The notes: generated by a model not told the origin, from the letters alone. Positions 13,262-26,439 are shown, numbered from the stretch's first letter. The stretch: 64,000 bases of DNA from Sinotaia quadrata (GCA_028829895.1 CM054177.1:76500663-76564662); one strand, 5' to 3'. Translations and numbers: made by a program.

Positions 13262-13600
13262 TCTATTAATGCAAAGCGTACTCAGACCGAACAATCTGTT
13301 AATGGAAAAGGTACTTAGCCCGAACAATCTGTTAATGGAAAAGGTACTTAACCCGAACAATCTGTTAATGGAAAAGGTACTTAGCCCGAACAATCTGTTA
13401 ATGGAAAAGGTACTTAGCCCGAACAATCTGTTAATGGAAAAGGTACTTAGCCCGAACAATCTGTTAATGGAAAAGGTATTCTGACCGAACAATCTGTTAA
13501 TGGAAAAGGTACTTAGCCCGAACAATCTGTTAATGGAAAAGGTATTCTGACCGAACAGTCTGTTAATGGAAAAGGTACTTAGCCCGAACAATCCATTGAG
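13262..13600. repeat. 33-bp tandem array, about 10 copies
   Basis: Units contain CCGAACAATCTGTTAATGG and a variable junction (TACTTAGC or TATTCTGA). The 33-bp period keeps both strands open: an 11-residue unit FGLSTFSINRL on the minus strand and PNNLLMEKVLS on the plus strand. These are artefacts of unit length. Confidence 0.97.
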
Positions 13601-13875
13601 GTAAAAGAACGTTCCACGAATCTTTAAAGAATAGTTACTCGAACACTAAAGATTAAAAAATTGCCCCGTAATGAAAGCATTGCCTGAAGAACCTCTTAAA
13701 GACAAAGCGCAGTTTAAAAAAATTAAAAAATGACAGTCGAAGCGAAAGATATTTGTTACCGAACAGTCTGATAAAGAAAGAAAAAATACCGCTCTTGAAC
13801 ACCCCACGAAAAGAAAAATAATTATGCCAAACGGTCCATTTAAAGAAATATAACAGTGCCAAAAAACTGTTTATA
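13601..13875. repeat. decayed extension of the 33-bp array
   Basis: Words related to the array (CCGAACAGTCTGATAAAGAA, CCAAACGGTCCATTTAAAG, AACTGTTTATAAAG) continue with roughly 35-50-bp spacing and many changes, then stop at a C7-A tract near 13880. Confidence 0.65.
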
Positions 13876-13904
13876 AAGCACCCCCCCAAAAAAAAAAAAA
13901 AAAA

Positions 13905-13966
13905 AAAATGCTTCAGAATATGCCACTGGGAAAAAATGCTTCAGAATATGCCACTGGGAAAAAATG
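13905..13966. repeat. two-copy 29-bp duplication after poly-A
   Basis: ATGCTTCAGAATATGCCACT occurs at 13908 and again at 13937, just after a run of C then about 20 A. Confidence 0.9.
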
Positions 13967-15091
13967 CGTGCACCAGTTGATTATGTCAACAGGCGCGTAT
14001 AAACTATAAGTTGTAATCTGCAGTTGACTGGATAGTAAAAAAAAAACAACAGAAAACCCACAGTATTCTCATATCAGCCAGATATAAGAGTTCAGTATTA
14101 GACCTTGTATTTTAGAGGTTATCGTTAAGTAATCCATACTAATAAAATGTGACCTTCACCATTCATGTTAATATGTCTGCGTTCTATTTAGTTTAGCGTG
14201 GGAAACAGGTGGACGTTTTCCCCATTAGAACTTCTTGGCTCCGACTAAAATGTGTGCTCTACTAAAACTTCAGACATTTTTGCATTGTCAGTTTTTAATC
14301 ACCTTTCGTTCTTAGCTCTTCGTACTTGATCGCACAATTTAGTCGAACAGGATCTTCTTAGCGGTACATAACTCCCAGTCATCTTAGCTTGGCAAAACGC
14401 GAAGTTATTTGAGAATATGATTTAAAGGTTTATTTACCAAAATTGCTTGTTAATGCTGGCAGAAGGTCACTTGCCTGTTACGGTTTGGATGTTTTGGTTA
14501 TGACCGTTATGTGATTATTTTAATATATTCTTAAATAGGTATCCACTTAGCATTGCGCTGTCAAATAATAACTATAACATATAATATTACTGATGTTAAG
14601 CGGTAGAAATAAAATATTAATTATTACGTTAAGATAGTGCAATAAAATGTTTAACATTACGTTTTTATTTTCCCAATACTATGATATGTTTGTTTTTAAG
14701 TTTAAATCAACTGATGCATGATTATCACAACTTTGGTTTAAAAACTAAATAAAATGTTTTATTTCTCATCGTTCGCTAGTTATTGGGTGGTATTCAGTTC
14801 AAACTTCAGATCGACATTTCTGATCTATGTGAAACCGAATCTTCTTTCTCTTTCACTCTCTCTTCCTTCCCCCTCCCCTATCTAATATATATGGAAGCGT
14901 TCATGACTAAGGGAAGACATTTTATTTTTGAATTATTATATGAGTTCCCTTTCCATACAAAGAATTTTTTGACATATTACTAATGTATTGCCTTCGATTG
15001 CTTGTACTCTCCTAGGCGATCTACATAGTAGTTCTAGTAATTACATGCGCTACTCTGATAGGGAAATGAATCCATTGTTGTTATACTGCAG

Positions 15092-15258
15092 GAAGTGACG
15101 CTGTATTGCCTGAGAAGCGGGGAGTACAACGTCAATGCGCGCGACAATGCAGGCTACACTGCTCTGCACGAGAGCTGTGTCAAGGGCAGCGTCAGAGTGG
15201 CACGTCATCTGATTCTGAACGGGGCTGACGTCAATTGCTGTTCCCAGGACGGCATCAG
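15092..15258 (+). CDS. BCOR-like: BCOR-like exon B: ankyrin repeats 1-2
   Basis: The exon encodes 55 codons plus two bases (phase 0 in, 2 out), flanked by an acceptor ending ACTGCAG and a donor GTTAAG. It carries NARDNAGYTALHESC and HLILNGADVNCCSQDG. These have the ankyrin signatures: the G-TALH helix-1 motif and the L--GADVN loop. Vertebrate BCOR has NHRDNAGYCALHEAC and GADVNCSAQDG at the same place, so the identity is strong. The split Arg codon (AG plus A) joins to exon C as IRPLHDAV. Ankyrin repeats of this type are protein-interaction surfaces; their partner in BCOR is not established. The surrounding introns contain no competing exon that I can see. Confidence 0.96.
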
Positions 15259-16083
15259 GTTAAGAGTTTGTCACAAATGAGGCTCTAAATAGTGATCACC
15301 TGGGAGAGATTGATATTTCGTTAGCTTTTACTTTAGTAAAAAAAATTATTATTTTAAAAAAGTATTCTTTGTTCAGGGAATTGGCCGCGAGTGGTGGTGT
15401 TGGTGGGTGATGGGGCGGGAATTAGAGGAAAAGAGCTGTGAGAGGAGTGACAGGATGGGAGCAGTTGGTTTCAAAACTTTAAAAATTAATCATTATGTGT
15501 ATGAGACTTTAATGCAATTATTGTCTTTTAATGGCATTCAGTTCCAGTACAAATATGAAACTTGGCTTCCAGAAGACACACCTGCTAGTCAGTAATTATT
15601 CTATAGAATTATATAATTTAGTACAGTTTCAATGCAGATTAATATGCATATTCTAAAGTACAGCATTAGTTTTGCAAGTGGATTAGTCAGGTAATTGCAT
15701 TAATGAAAAGAAAAAAAGAAAATCATTAGTCAAAGAACTTATTAAGTGCATCGACAAAGAATTGCATTAGTCAAAAGAATTGCTTTCAATCTGTAGCATT
15801 CTTTAATGCCAGTCATATTTGTAATCTTCTAGGTTTTACAAGGCCTTCCGCAACTCTTACAGCACTGTTACTGTCTATATAATTATTCGATTATTCTCGT
15901 ATACATAATTACTGTAAGTGTTGTGTGTGTGGTTTTGTTGTTTGTTTGTTTAATTATTTTTTTCTTGACCTATTCTTGATTTCGCCTCCGATATAATTAA
16001 TTATACTTTCCGAAGTGCTAGACTTGATTTAAAGAATTCTGTTTTAATTGAGGTTTTGGTTGTACAAACTTATGTGTCCTCAG

Positions 16084-16229
16084 ACCGCTTCACGATGCTG
16101 TGGAAAATGATCACGTGGAGACCACACGGCTACTTCTGTCCTACGGAGCAGATCCCCTCATCGCAACTTACGGCGGGAAAACGCCATTGAAGATCGCTCG
16201 CTCCATCAATATGTATGATCTCTTGAAAG
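16084..16229 (+). CDS. BCOR-like: BCOR-like exon C: ankyrin repeat 3
   Basis: The exon has one base completing the split Arg, 48 codons, and one base of the next Gly (phase 2 in, 1 out). The acceptor is CCTCAG and the donor GTGAGC, both strong. It encodes [19 protein letters not shown] followed by [19 protein letters not shown]. This is nearly the BCOR sequence [29 protein letters not shown]. The end, with NMYDLLKG, corresponds to the MEKFLTDYL region and continues on the 78-nt exon 22 kb downstream. Exons B and C are only 825 bp apart, while the following intron is the longest in the window. Confidence 0.96.
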
Positions 16230-17034
16230 GTGAGCGTTGTTGTTTTAGTTTTAGTTTGATTTTTGCTATTTTTAAAAATGCATTTCGTGCGTGTGTATGT
16301 GTGTGTGTGTTTAGGAATAGAGGGGGATTATGTGTACGTGTGCGTGCTTGATATTTTGTGTGTGTGTTTGCTTTTGGTTTCTTAATGTGAGTGAAGTGGC
16401 ATTTAGATATCTTGTTTACGGAATTGTTGTATACATTAAAATAGTAAACATTTCGTTGCTTGCGATTTAAAACTATATTAAATAAACACATTGGTATTGA
16501 AATAAATATTGAACAATTAATACTGTGCTGATTTACATAAGCATCTGAAAGGCCCCTCTTTTTTTTTTTTTTCTTACAACCCGCTTTAATGAAAATTAGT
16601 TAAGATTTTATTCATGTGGTCCAGACCCTTGGGAAAGGAAAGTTGAAAGACGAAATGGGAGAGAATTAGCGATCGATATTCGGAGGAAGAGAAAAAAGGT
16701 AAACGAGAAATAGACGAAAGGCTGAAACCTTAAAGTCTATTAACATCGGATATCCTAGCTCGTCTTTTATTTTCTACGCCACTGTTACTGGGTTATCTCT
16801 CTTTTGAGTAATTTTAACATCCCTTTCTTTTTGGAAGTGGATCTGTCAAAAAAGAAGGAAAAATGTCTTCAGAAGTTAAATTTGATTATCTTTTACACTT
16901 TGGAAGTAGTCTTAGAGAACATATAATAGACTTGTCTCCCCTTTTCTTTGTTGCATTACGATTAATGGTTTCACCTCACGCGAGCACTCGAAAGGAGAGA
17001 TGGTGATGGACGGTGTAGGCCTCTTTGATCATAA

Positions 17035-17345
17035 CGTGGCTATAGACTAAAAGATATTAACTGGTTTGCTTCACGATTATGTCTTTTAGACTGTAGCATA
17101 ATAAATAGCACTGATAATTAATTTGCTTCAAGTTACGGTTTTCGACTGTAGAATAATTTCAAGTATTAGTCTGCTTCAGGATTATGTTGTTTAGACTGTA
17201 GCATACTAAATATTGGTAATTAATCCGCTTCAAGGCACGGTTTTCAACTATAGGATAATAATATTGGTATAAGTTTGCTACAGTATTACTTGGTTTTAGA
17301 TGTATGTTGCAGACGTTGGTATTAATCTGTTTGAAGATCACGTGA
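17035..17345. repeat. degenerate 55-60-bp tandem array
   Basis: Words such as GCTTCAGGATTATGT, TTTTAGACTGTAGCATA and ATTGGTATTAAT recur five to six times with clear divergence. Confidence 0.8.
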
Positions 17346-18607
17346 CATTAGATTGTAGATCTACTGAAAAGCTGTCCTTTAAAAAAAGAAAGCAGAAACC
17401 ACAGATCTGTTTCTGTGTTCGTCGGTCAGCGATACGTAATTTGCTTACTTATTTATTTCTTTTGTAAACTAGCTCAGCTCACACTGAATTGAAAAAAACA
17501 ACGTTTGATAGACTTTTCAGAGGCTGCATTTAAGTGCTTTCCTTGAGTTTATTATTCTTTTCTTTTAAATTTTATAACTTTAAATGGCATTTAGTTATTC
17601 TTTCAAAGGGCTATGCGATTGTATTGTTTGTTAAATTGTTTTGTTTTTCACTTGTAACGATTTGAAATGTGAGTTATTTTCTCGACACAGTTTTTATGAT
17701 AGTATTGTTGTAAGAAATATTTAGGGAATGTTCATCCAGTACATGTATGTCATGCAAGGTGAGCGCGGAATGGTTGGGAAAATGTGTCATGTTGACACAA
17801 AAAAAATGGAGAATAATCACCCTCACATATACACACAAACATACATCCACGCCACCACCACTTACCCAACATTGACATCATATTTTTTTGTTTTTTTTCT
17901 CATTGATCAGCCCTGAGATTTTGCATTCTACAAGTCTGTCAGAAAAGATATTTTGTTTTATTTAATGACGCTGTTTCTCCTAACTCCACCCCATCTGTGT
18001 GCAAAATGTGCAGTTAATCATATTCATCCTCGACGAACAAGTTCTTCAGATTTCAGTCTTGCATATCATTATTAGTATTGTATAGATTTATTTTGATTCT
18101 TTTTTTCTTTTTGTTTGGTAAGTGGAACCGCTAATAGCACTTCTTTTTTTGCTTCTTGTTTTTTTTTGTTTTGTTTTTTTTTGTTTTTTTGCAAACAACA
18201 TATATATTATATTTTTTTAGAATGCGTTAAAAAATATCTTTCGCTGTTATACTTTTAACTATCACTTATCGCGTTTTATAAAATATACAAATAATATTCG
18301 TGAATGAATTAGTACAGTAGAACGCTATATGATTTTATTCCTTGCATACAATATTTAGGTATTGCAACGGCCTCCTCATTCCTGTAGAATGTGAATAAAT
18401 GAGCTCATTAGTTGTATTCAGTTCATAGTGCACTTTTAACTCATCCCAGTTAGGTCATGGGCACGTATACTTTGAAAGAATGTTGTGACAGATTGTTAGA
18501 AGGAGGGGAACCAGAGTGGGTGAGGTGAAAGTGTCCTGAAAAATAAAAATGTGACAAACTTGGATAATTGATTTTACAGTTCATCACGACCGGTTCTGTT
18601 TGAAGTA

Positions 18608-18672
18608 TTATGACGTCATCATTTGGGGTTTCTGTGGAAAGGACAAGTGTAAATTATATGACGTCATCATCC
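18608..18672 (+). promoter_or_regulatory. duplicated CRE-like palindromes TGACGTCA
   Basis: TATGACGTCATCAT occurs twice, with cores at 18611-18618 and 18659-18666, 48 bp apart and in the same orientation. TGACGTCA is the full CREB/ATF consensus. It lies in the long intron, so it could be an intronic enhancer or only a two-copy tandem duplication. No promoter elements are seen next to it. Confidence 0.35.
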
Positions 18673-20322
18673 TGTCCAAAATGGGGTTGGGCACAGTCAC
18701 CAAAACAAGATATAATCTTTATGAAGATGTGCTTGGGATTGGTGGGCGGGTGAAGAGTTTAACTGGTAATTTGCTTGCAATTCACGTTCAGGCCTGTAAA
18801 CTTGTGCATTAAATTAAAGGCGCAGGCTTAAGCTGGCTTTCTACTTCTATACGCACCCAAACTTATTTTTCTTTTATTGTTTTGTTAGTGAAAGCTATTT
18901 TTATTTCTTCACACGGGCAGTAATCATGCGCATAAAGCAGCAGAAGCATTTTTTTCTTTTTTTCCTTCCTTCCTGCTTTTCCCTCTCCAACCTCTACATT
19001 ACCCACCCACCCCCGACCTAGATCGATTTAGTTGCACGAGAAAGACCTGCAAGGCAAGCGCGGAAAAGGAGATTGAACGAGGCGATCATTTGGAAAGGTC
19101 ATTGGTGAGTAGACGTCTGCAACCTGATGGCGGTCGTGAATAGATGCACTGAGGTGCCCATTTGAGAATTCAAGGAAATTTGGACAAAATTGCTTGATAG
19201 GACGAAGTTGTTGGATTTTGTATTGTTGTTGTTGATTTTTAAGCAGTCATTGATGTGACATTTTAAGGTTTTATAGAGAGCGGAAAGTATAGATGTATCT
19301 TGAAAGATTAACCTCATCCCCATCCCCTCCTTCACCCCCGTTTTGTATGCTTAGCAATAAGGTGGGAATTGAACAACAAGCTAACAAGAGTACAGCGGTA
19401 TTAACGATGACAAAATTGTATACGAAGCTAGCAAGGACTATAGCGATAATGACGAGAAAATTGTACAGACAGGATTTTAGAGATGAGAAAAGTATACACA
19501 TTATGCACCTACAAAACAATATTTCTCAAATGTTTTAATTTCATATATTTTTATTCTTGATTTCTGTGGAACATAATAAATAAAATTACTTTAAAAAATG
19601 TCTTTACTACAGAACTGTATTATTTACTTGTAGAAGATTGGTTGCCTGCTGAAATGGAAGCGTTTTCTTTTTTCCCCAGCATAGGGTCATTTGGAAAAGG
19701 ATGGATAGAAACATATTTAAAGTGTGAATGTCTTCAAACATACGTCTGTGAATTCGCTTTTTTTTTCTAGTTTAGTGGTAAATGGTATCCTCTTATCTTT
19801 TGCAATTGCCATCTTGTGCAGATTTTCAGTAGAGATATTCACCTTTCTTCATCTTTTGACATTCTTGTTAGCATGGTTCTAATCAAAGAAATGCACCTTT
19901 CTTTGTTCATCCTTTGTTATTCTTCATAGCAGGTTTATGGTCTGTCAACTGTATGCATCTTCCTTTTCTAGCCTTTGTAACCCCCCTTAATATTAGCATC
20001 CAGTTTCCATTGTTTTATCTTCTGTATTTCTGTTTTGTGTGTGTACAGTTATGTAACGAGTTTGGTTTCGTTTTTCGAACAATTTTTTAAAAAAAATTAT
20101 CTAGTAGTCATCTAAAAATGACCGAAAGATCGTTTTTTTTGCTTTCTAGCGGTCCTCGTGGGGCGCAGTGTTTCGGGAGATAAAAACTTATTTATTTTCA
20201 AGGGCGGTCAGACACCGTTTTTGCTTTGCCTCCCTTTCCCTTCTCCCTGCTTTCCCCCGCCCCTCAGCAACCTCTCCTACCTTATTTAACCCGTTCCTCC
20301 CTCTGATCGCACCATCAACCCG

Positions 20323-20323
<1 letters not shown>

Positions 20324-20366
<43 letters not shown>
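20324..20366. repeat. CA microsatellite
   Basis: A run of about 21 CA units, responsible for the HTHTHT and VCVCVC frames on the two strands. Confidence 0.98.
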
Positions 20367-20369
<3 letters not shown>

Positions 20370-21099
20370 TTTTCCCCTCCTAGACAGCATACACAGCCTG
20401 CAGATATTCAGCTCTCCACGCATCTTACCGGGGCAAATGATTAATGGTGTGTATGCGCCTTTGAAAAGTGAAAACCTAAACCATTTAACTCAAGTTGTAT
20501 GACCATAAAACGGTAGCTTGCTTACGGATGTCAGATTACTATATCAAGTGGTGCAGGGTTTTCTTTGTGTGGTTTTTTTTACTCACGCACACACTCACAC
20601 ACACATGCACGCATGCAAACATACATGCTTTTGTTTTTGTTTAGGAAACAGAAGAGATAACTCTGTTTATCACTGCAATTGCAGTGCTAAGAAAATCATA
20701 GCAATACACGTCATCTTGACGAAAATGTGCGATACAATACGTCTGGACATGACAGTCCGATTACGGTGCGATTTCATAAAACTCATTTCCATGCGTTTCA
20801 CGCTGGTTTGAGGCAGCTCATATATCTCTTCTTCGACTAATCGTGTGGCTTGTCTTTCTCCTGTGTCATCGACGCAGCGTTTGGGTTTGTTTTCTTTGTG
20901 TGTGTGTGTGTTTTGTTTCTTGTTCGTTTTTTAAACTTTTGTTTGTTTAAAAATTGATATCGAAAGTGGAAACAGTTTCTTGGGCGAGAAAGAGAATGAA
21001 ACTCTGAAACAGTAGACGTTAAATAAGTCATTGAACTAAATGTCAGAGCGGTCACACAGGCGATTTGTAAAGGCCATTAATTTATCATAGTATATATGT

Positions 21100-21510
21100 A
21101 GGAAATAATGAAGGCATACTCATGACTAATTAGATCATAACTGAATGAATAAGGGCACACATAATACTACTGCTAGAGTGTAATTTATTCATTAACAGCA
21201 CGAAAAAGGAGAGTTGGATGGCTTCTGGTAGAATATAATCATGAATAAGGACACGCAAGAATACAACATAATGATTGGCATATATATATAACTACTATTG
21301 GAATAGAGCGATTGAGGATTGTCTCGTGGCTACCGTTAAAATATAACAAATTAATGTGGACATGTTACTGACTACTGCTAGAATTGAGCAATGTGAATGA
21401 GGACATGTAGTTTAGCAACGTGAATTAAGATATGTGGTGACTACGTTAGAATTTAGCAACGTGAATAGAACGTGGAGTGACTACCGTTTGAATTTAGAAA
21501 CATAAGACAC
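21100..21510. repeat. old tandem array with CTACTGCTAGAAT words
   Basis: Repeats of GACTACTGCTAGAATT, TTTAGCAACGTGAAT and GAATAAGGACA recur at 50-80-bp spacing. The best-preserved copies are at 21350-21500. Confidence 0.7.
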
Positions 21511-21812
21511 CCCACCACCCACACCTCACTGATGACGTTGATCCAGGTCAGAAACAATACAGCCACGTTATTAATTTAGGAACCGAAGCATTTTTCTTTT
21601 CTCATACATATTCTCTTTATCTTTTTTTTCTTTTCTGGCATAAGGTTCTTTGCTTCGATTGTAGCAAGAAATGGATCACTGTGGTATGGCAACCACTCTA
21701 GTAGCTCTTGACGTACACAAGTGTTTCCTTCTACCGCCTGATCTGTCTGGAAATGCTAAGGCAGAATTCTATTCCAAGATAAAAGCAGTCATGAAATACA
21801 TTTTTATTTAAT

Positions 21813-21816
<4 letters not shown>

Positions 21817-21879
<63 letters not shown>
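21817..21879. repeat. CT microsatellite
   Basis: A run of about 31 CT units, followed by a C/T-rich tract to about 21915. Confidence 0.98.
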
Positions 21880-21882
<3 letters not shown>

Positions 21883-22355
21883 TACCCCCACTTTCTCCCT
21901 CTCCCCCTCTCCCATCGGCATTGGGAGAGATGGAGGTGCTCAAGTAACTGTGTGTGAACTTTTAAGCATCGATCGTCTTTAACTGGTACATTAATTTTTT
22001 TTAAAATTGAAGTGTCTCTATTATTAACTCGGCTTAACCATTATGTCCTTTAAACTCGTAATGACTTTTAAATAATAAGAACTGATTATAAGTGTGTACG
22101 CAACAGACGATTTACTGCACTTGGACAATGAAATGCTTGCTTTGCATATTTATATTTAGGTATAGATGTAGTTTCAGAAATGCGAATTACTTCTTCCGAT
22201 TACATACATATATGTTCTTTTGTCCAAGGCAGTGACTTGTTAAAGTTGTATGTTTAAATAACTTATTTATCAAAGGAACCAGAAACACTTGAATTAACTC
22301 TCCTTCCAGAGGAAAATTATTTTAAAAACCCACCAAGCATACAAACATGTGTTAT

Positions 22356-22385
22356 AGATTATTATTATTATTATTATTATTATTG
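22356..22385. repeat. ATT microsatellite
   Basis: About ten ATT trinucleotide units. Confidence 0.95.
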
Positions 22386-23204
22386 TTACTGTAGCGGTAA
22401 CGGACGTAACCGAACCCTTCCGCCGAATTCACGAACAGCTCCGAAAATTTCCGAATACCTCAGAAAATAAACAAGTGAGTACAGAATTCGGCAACAAGTG
22501 ATGGGTTAGGCCTGGCAGAGCAATGAGTGCCTGTTTATAACGAGAAAAAGGCAAATGCTCTCGTCAGTATGCCGTCGTCGCCTAGTTGAATTTTCTCCTA
22601 TAGCTGTGTGAGTGGTGACGTGAAATGAGTGCCTGAAAAAGTAGATACAGATGGACTCTTCAGAGTGGCGCTCCAGGGCTTACGAACGCACCGTGTCTGG
22701 TGGCAAATTACTGCCTCACCTACACTAGCCTGCAGATTAGTACCATAGAAACACACGTGCATGCAGTTTGAGCTCGATTGACATTTATGTTTACTTCTTG
22801 TGTCATTTGAGTTGAAATCACAAGTCGGCAAGCTATTTTTGTCGACAGTAGATTACAATGTAGTTTATGGAAGAGGGAGGGGTTGTGAGAACTGTTTGGG
22901 TTTTTTTAAATCTCAGAAAATTTAAATGAGAAACCAAAAACTTCAGATGTTTAAAACTAGCAAAAAAATATGTCATCATTAGCAGCGGTCGTTTCCCCTT
23001 TCCCCCTTCTGAATTCCTTTTGATTTTTCCAGTTTTCCTTTTCGTGATTTCTTTGTCCTTGTTTTTCTTTAGAACGCGCTATCATCGGGCGGAGTAGAAG
23101 CGTTCTATTTACGGAGGAATTCCTCGCATGATATTGGACTATCCCTCTCTCTCGTTTCTTTCTTGCTCTCCCATCCTTCCAGTACACAGATTCTCGTTCA
23201 CTTT

Positions 23205-23330
23205 CAGGATTTTTTCTATAAACTAGGAGTACTTGTTGTACAGGATTTTTAATACACTAGGAGTGTTTGCTGTAAAGATTTTTTTAAAATAAACTAGGAC
23301 TACTTGCTGTATGGGATTTTTGAATATTTT
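23205..23330. repeat. three-copy degenerate repeat of about 50 bp
   Basis: AAACTAGGAGTACTTG, ACACTAGGAGTGTTTG and AAACTAGGACTACTTG are spaced by about 40-60 bp, each followed by a GATTTTT tract. Confidence 0.8.
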
Positions 23331-24542
23331 TGAATAAAGCTTAAATGAGAAGTAACGGTTCTTCCACAAAATGTTTCGACAAGAAAAATTAAAAATAATA
23401 TAATGGAATTTGAATCAGCTTCAGTTTTTTCGTTCCTTATTTTCGTGTACTTGGTATAAGTTGAATGGTTTGGGGCGACATGAGAATTGTGATTAAAAAT
23501 TATTGTTTGTATGATTATTTTAGGGGTGCGGCGTTGTATTTTTGTTGTTGTTGTTGTTGTTTTGGGGGTGTTCTTCTGAGAGCTAAGGAAATTAAATCAA
23601 GATTTTACGAACATATTATTCCCAGCAAAAAGTTATTTAGTATACATGCTTCTCCATTTAATTATAATTTGCCAAGTAATATATTATATATATATATAGT
23701 GTGTTTGAGAAAGAGAGAGAAATGATTTGCTTGTGTCTGGCAGTAAGTTTCAGATGCATAATGCCGGTGAATAAATTTGTGACGTTTTTGCTGTTGCGAG
23801 CTTTGAGCCGACTCTTAGAAAAAAAGCACATAATGGCAATGGCAACATTATTTTACTAAAAATAGTCGTATTTTTCACGTGACCAATGACGCACGTAGTT
23901 TTCATTTCTTGTTATTCTGGAGTAGTATTTAAAAGTTAATGAGAGGCGAGCTGCGGAATGAGCCTGTTATTAGACAGAATTTAACACTTGTACAGTCAAC
24001 TGGACTTTATTCTGAAAGAGGTCCTATCCACACAGTTGTCTTCCTAGTGTAAGTTCCACATACGACATTTTGGAATATATAGCGTGTTTTCTCTCTCACA
24101 CAGTGTGATGAGGCTGTAACCCTTTGGATTTTTATTTCATTTTCCCCACCACCACGAGAATAATAATATTATGCAGATAGCTATTCGGGTGACATAAAAG
24201 CAACCGTTTAAGGTAATAGTTGTAGATAATCTTTATTCTTGATTGTGGACATAATGAATAAGTTGTCTTTACGTCTGTGAGTGTGTTCTGTGCAATAAAT
24301 AAAATTAATTCCAAATTATTTTTATCCATGTATTTGAGAACTATTCACTTCTATACATCTATCAGTTGTACGTGTATTGCGGATTTGATTGAATAAGTGA
24401 TAAATTAGTCAAACACACACATACACAACATTTTAAATTATGCGAATTTTATTTTTCATTTTTTCTATTCATTTTTTATATTTACAAGTTGACATCTAGT
24501 TAATATTATAAATAACCAACTTCTCGAACTTGGCAGCGTACG

Positions 24543-24571
24543 ATTTTTCTTCTTTTTTTTTTTTTTTTTTT
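24543..24571. repeat. poly-T / TTTG low-complexity tract
   Basis: A T run continuing into TTTG units. It makes a Lys-rich minus-strand frame at 24465-25022 that is not a gene. Confidence 0.9.
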
Positions 24572-25689
24572 GTTTGTTTGTTGTTTTGCTTTGGTTTTTA
24601 AACCCAAGAAACATTTTGCATTCACTTCTTAGTGTTATTTGTCTTTCAGTGCTTTTGCTGAAAAGTATGTACAGTGCACTATGTGTTTCGAGCCAATGTA
24701 TCGTTTTGTTTTGTTTTTTAACAAGAAGATAGTATGGTCTGAATTTGAACTCTGTTTTCTTCTTGATTAGATGTATCTCTAATATGTGTGTTCTGACGCG
24801 CGCGCGCGCACGCACGACACACGCACGCACAGAGACTAACCAGGAGTTATGTACAGAGAGACGCATAAAGGCGCATACACAAACAAGCGCGCGCCATAAG
24901 TCCACGTACACGTCTTTATATCTCGTCTTTCTAGCTGTCCATCCGTCCGGCCATTTATATATCTGCATATTAATTCGAAATGCACATTCTCCTTTTCGAC
25001 ATCCAATCCATACCTTAGGCAACGTTCAAGACATTGCGCTGAATTCTTTATTTTTGTTATATTGGCTTTGTGTAAAGCATAGCAAAATAAAGGGATTTCT
25101 ATGTAGGTAGTGTTTAAGAAAGTACATATTTCCTCTTCTTTCCTCTGACGCCTATTGTTGAAGTAATTGGTCAGAAAGAAAGAGGTTTCTTTCTTGCACG
25201 TTTTCCTTTGATATGTTGAGAAGTCGTTTGTAGAAAGAATCAAAGAAATGCACTGTTTTCATGATCTCTTCTACGGCTTTTATGGCAGTTTGGAAAGGGA
25301 GGGGAAGATATAGTTAAGATAATGTCGTTTAGTTTGAAGTTAATTTTCCTTCGTGTTTGAATGTGTGTGTATGCGCGAGCGCGCGTGCGAAAGAAATATA
25401 TTTTAAATATGTTTAACAATGAGACCCCTTCTATGTATATACACTTTTGCTTTATAAAAAAAATATTTTAAAAGTAAAATTTAAAACAGCATCTCACAAT
25501 ATATCTCATAAACTTTTATTGCAGTTAGCTTACGGGGATGTTTGTTTTACGACATGATTTATAGTTTGAAGCTAGCGTCGGCACATCAAGGAAAGTTAGA
25601 CATAATATGCGCAAGTGGATTAAGAATTCTTCTCGCTGTCATGTACTCATTATGGACACATATAACGAAGCAAGCGCACAATGCTCTCC

Positions 25690-26000
25690 TGGACTCGCAT
25701 AACACGCTAAACCGGTCGGAGATCCTTATTGATACTTGTAACTCAATAGGCCATTAACATATTCTTATTGGCACAAATAATGCAATGAGCGAGTCACTGA
25801 CCCCCGTTTACTCGTGTGACAATATTAGAAGGCGACATACCCTCACTGACACATGCAAACGTGCCACACGCCCACCCCTTTCCTCATATAATGTGATGTG
25901 CTTGTCGCAGACACTCACTGACAGGTCATGCACCCTCTTTTTCTTGTAACATGATGAGCTAAGTCACAGACCGTCATGGACACGTCACATGGAATCACAA
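25690..26000. repeat. very degenerate array with CACTGACAC words
   Basis: CACTGACCCCC, CTCACTGACACATG, CTCACTGACAGGTCATG and GACACGTCACATGG recur at about 50-70-bp spacing; weak but repeated. Confidence 0.5.
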
Positions 26001-26049
26001 CTGCCGTCTCTTTTACTGATTCAGCCCATGATTGAGTGATAGTGTTTGC

Positions 26050-26420
26050 AGTTATTAGTCATGTTTGAGAGTGACGACGTTTTAATAGTTACAGCCAGTA
26101 ACCAGTTTGAGGATGACGTTTTCAGTAGTTACAGCAAGTAACCAGTTTGAGGATGACGTTTCTAATAGTTACAGTCAGGTACCAGTTTGAGGATGACGTT
26201 TCACTAGTTACAGCCAGTACCAGTTTGAGGATGACATTTTCACTAGTTACAGTCAATAACCAGTTTGAGGATGACGTTTTCAGTATTTACAGCAAGTATC
26301 CAAGTTTTCCAGTAGTTAGTAAATAGTTTGAGGATGACGTTTTCATCAATTATAATCAGCAACCAGTAACAGGATAACCTATTCAGTAAATACAATAAGT
26401 AACCAATAGGTATGCTTGTG
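26050..26420. repeat. degenerate 41-44-bp tandem array
   Basis: At least six units contain ACCAGTTTGAGGATGACGTT and variants of TAGTTACAGCCAGTA. Confidence 0.93.
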
Positions 26421-26439
26421 GGCAGGTCGTAACATTATG

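Larger units (their letters stand above)
8328..15091. other. intron A-B
   Basis: This 6.8-kb intron is phase 0. It contains degenerate arrays at 9.0 and 9.24-11.5 kb, a probable transposable-element insertion at 9.46-10.85 kb, the 51-bp array at 12.5-12.96 kb and the 33-bp array at 13.26-13.87 kb. 8.33-9.0, 11.5-12.5 and 14.0-15.09 kb look like plain unique AT-rich sequence with no coding signal. Confidence 0.8.

Noticed and set aside
13160..13591. 143-codon minus-strand and 71-codon plus-strand repeat proteins
   Set aside because: Both strands open at once over a 33-bp array; a consequence of period divisible by three.
24465..25022. 185-codon minus-strand reading frame
   Set aside because: It is built from poly-T (Lys run), GCGC/CA repeats (Arg-Ala, Thr-His) and random sequence. 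No family similarity and no splice partner.
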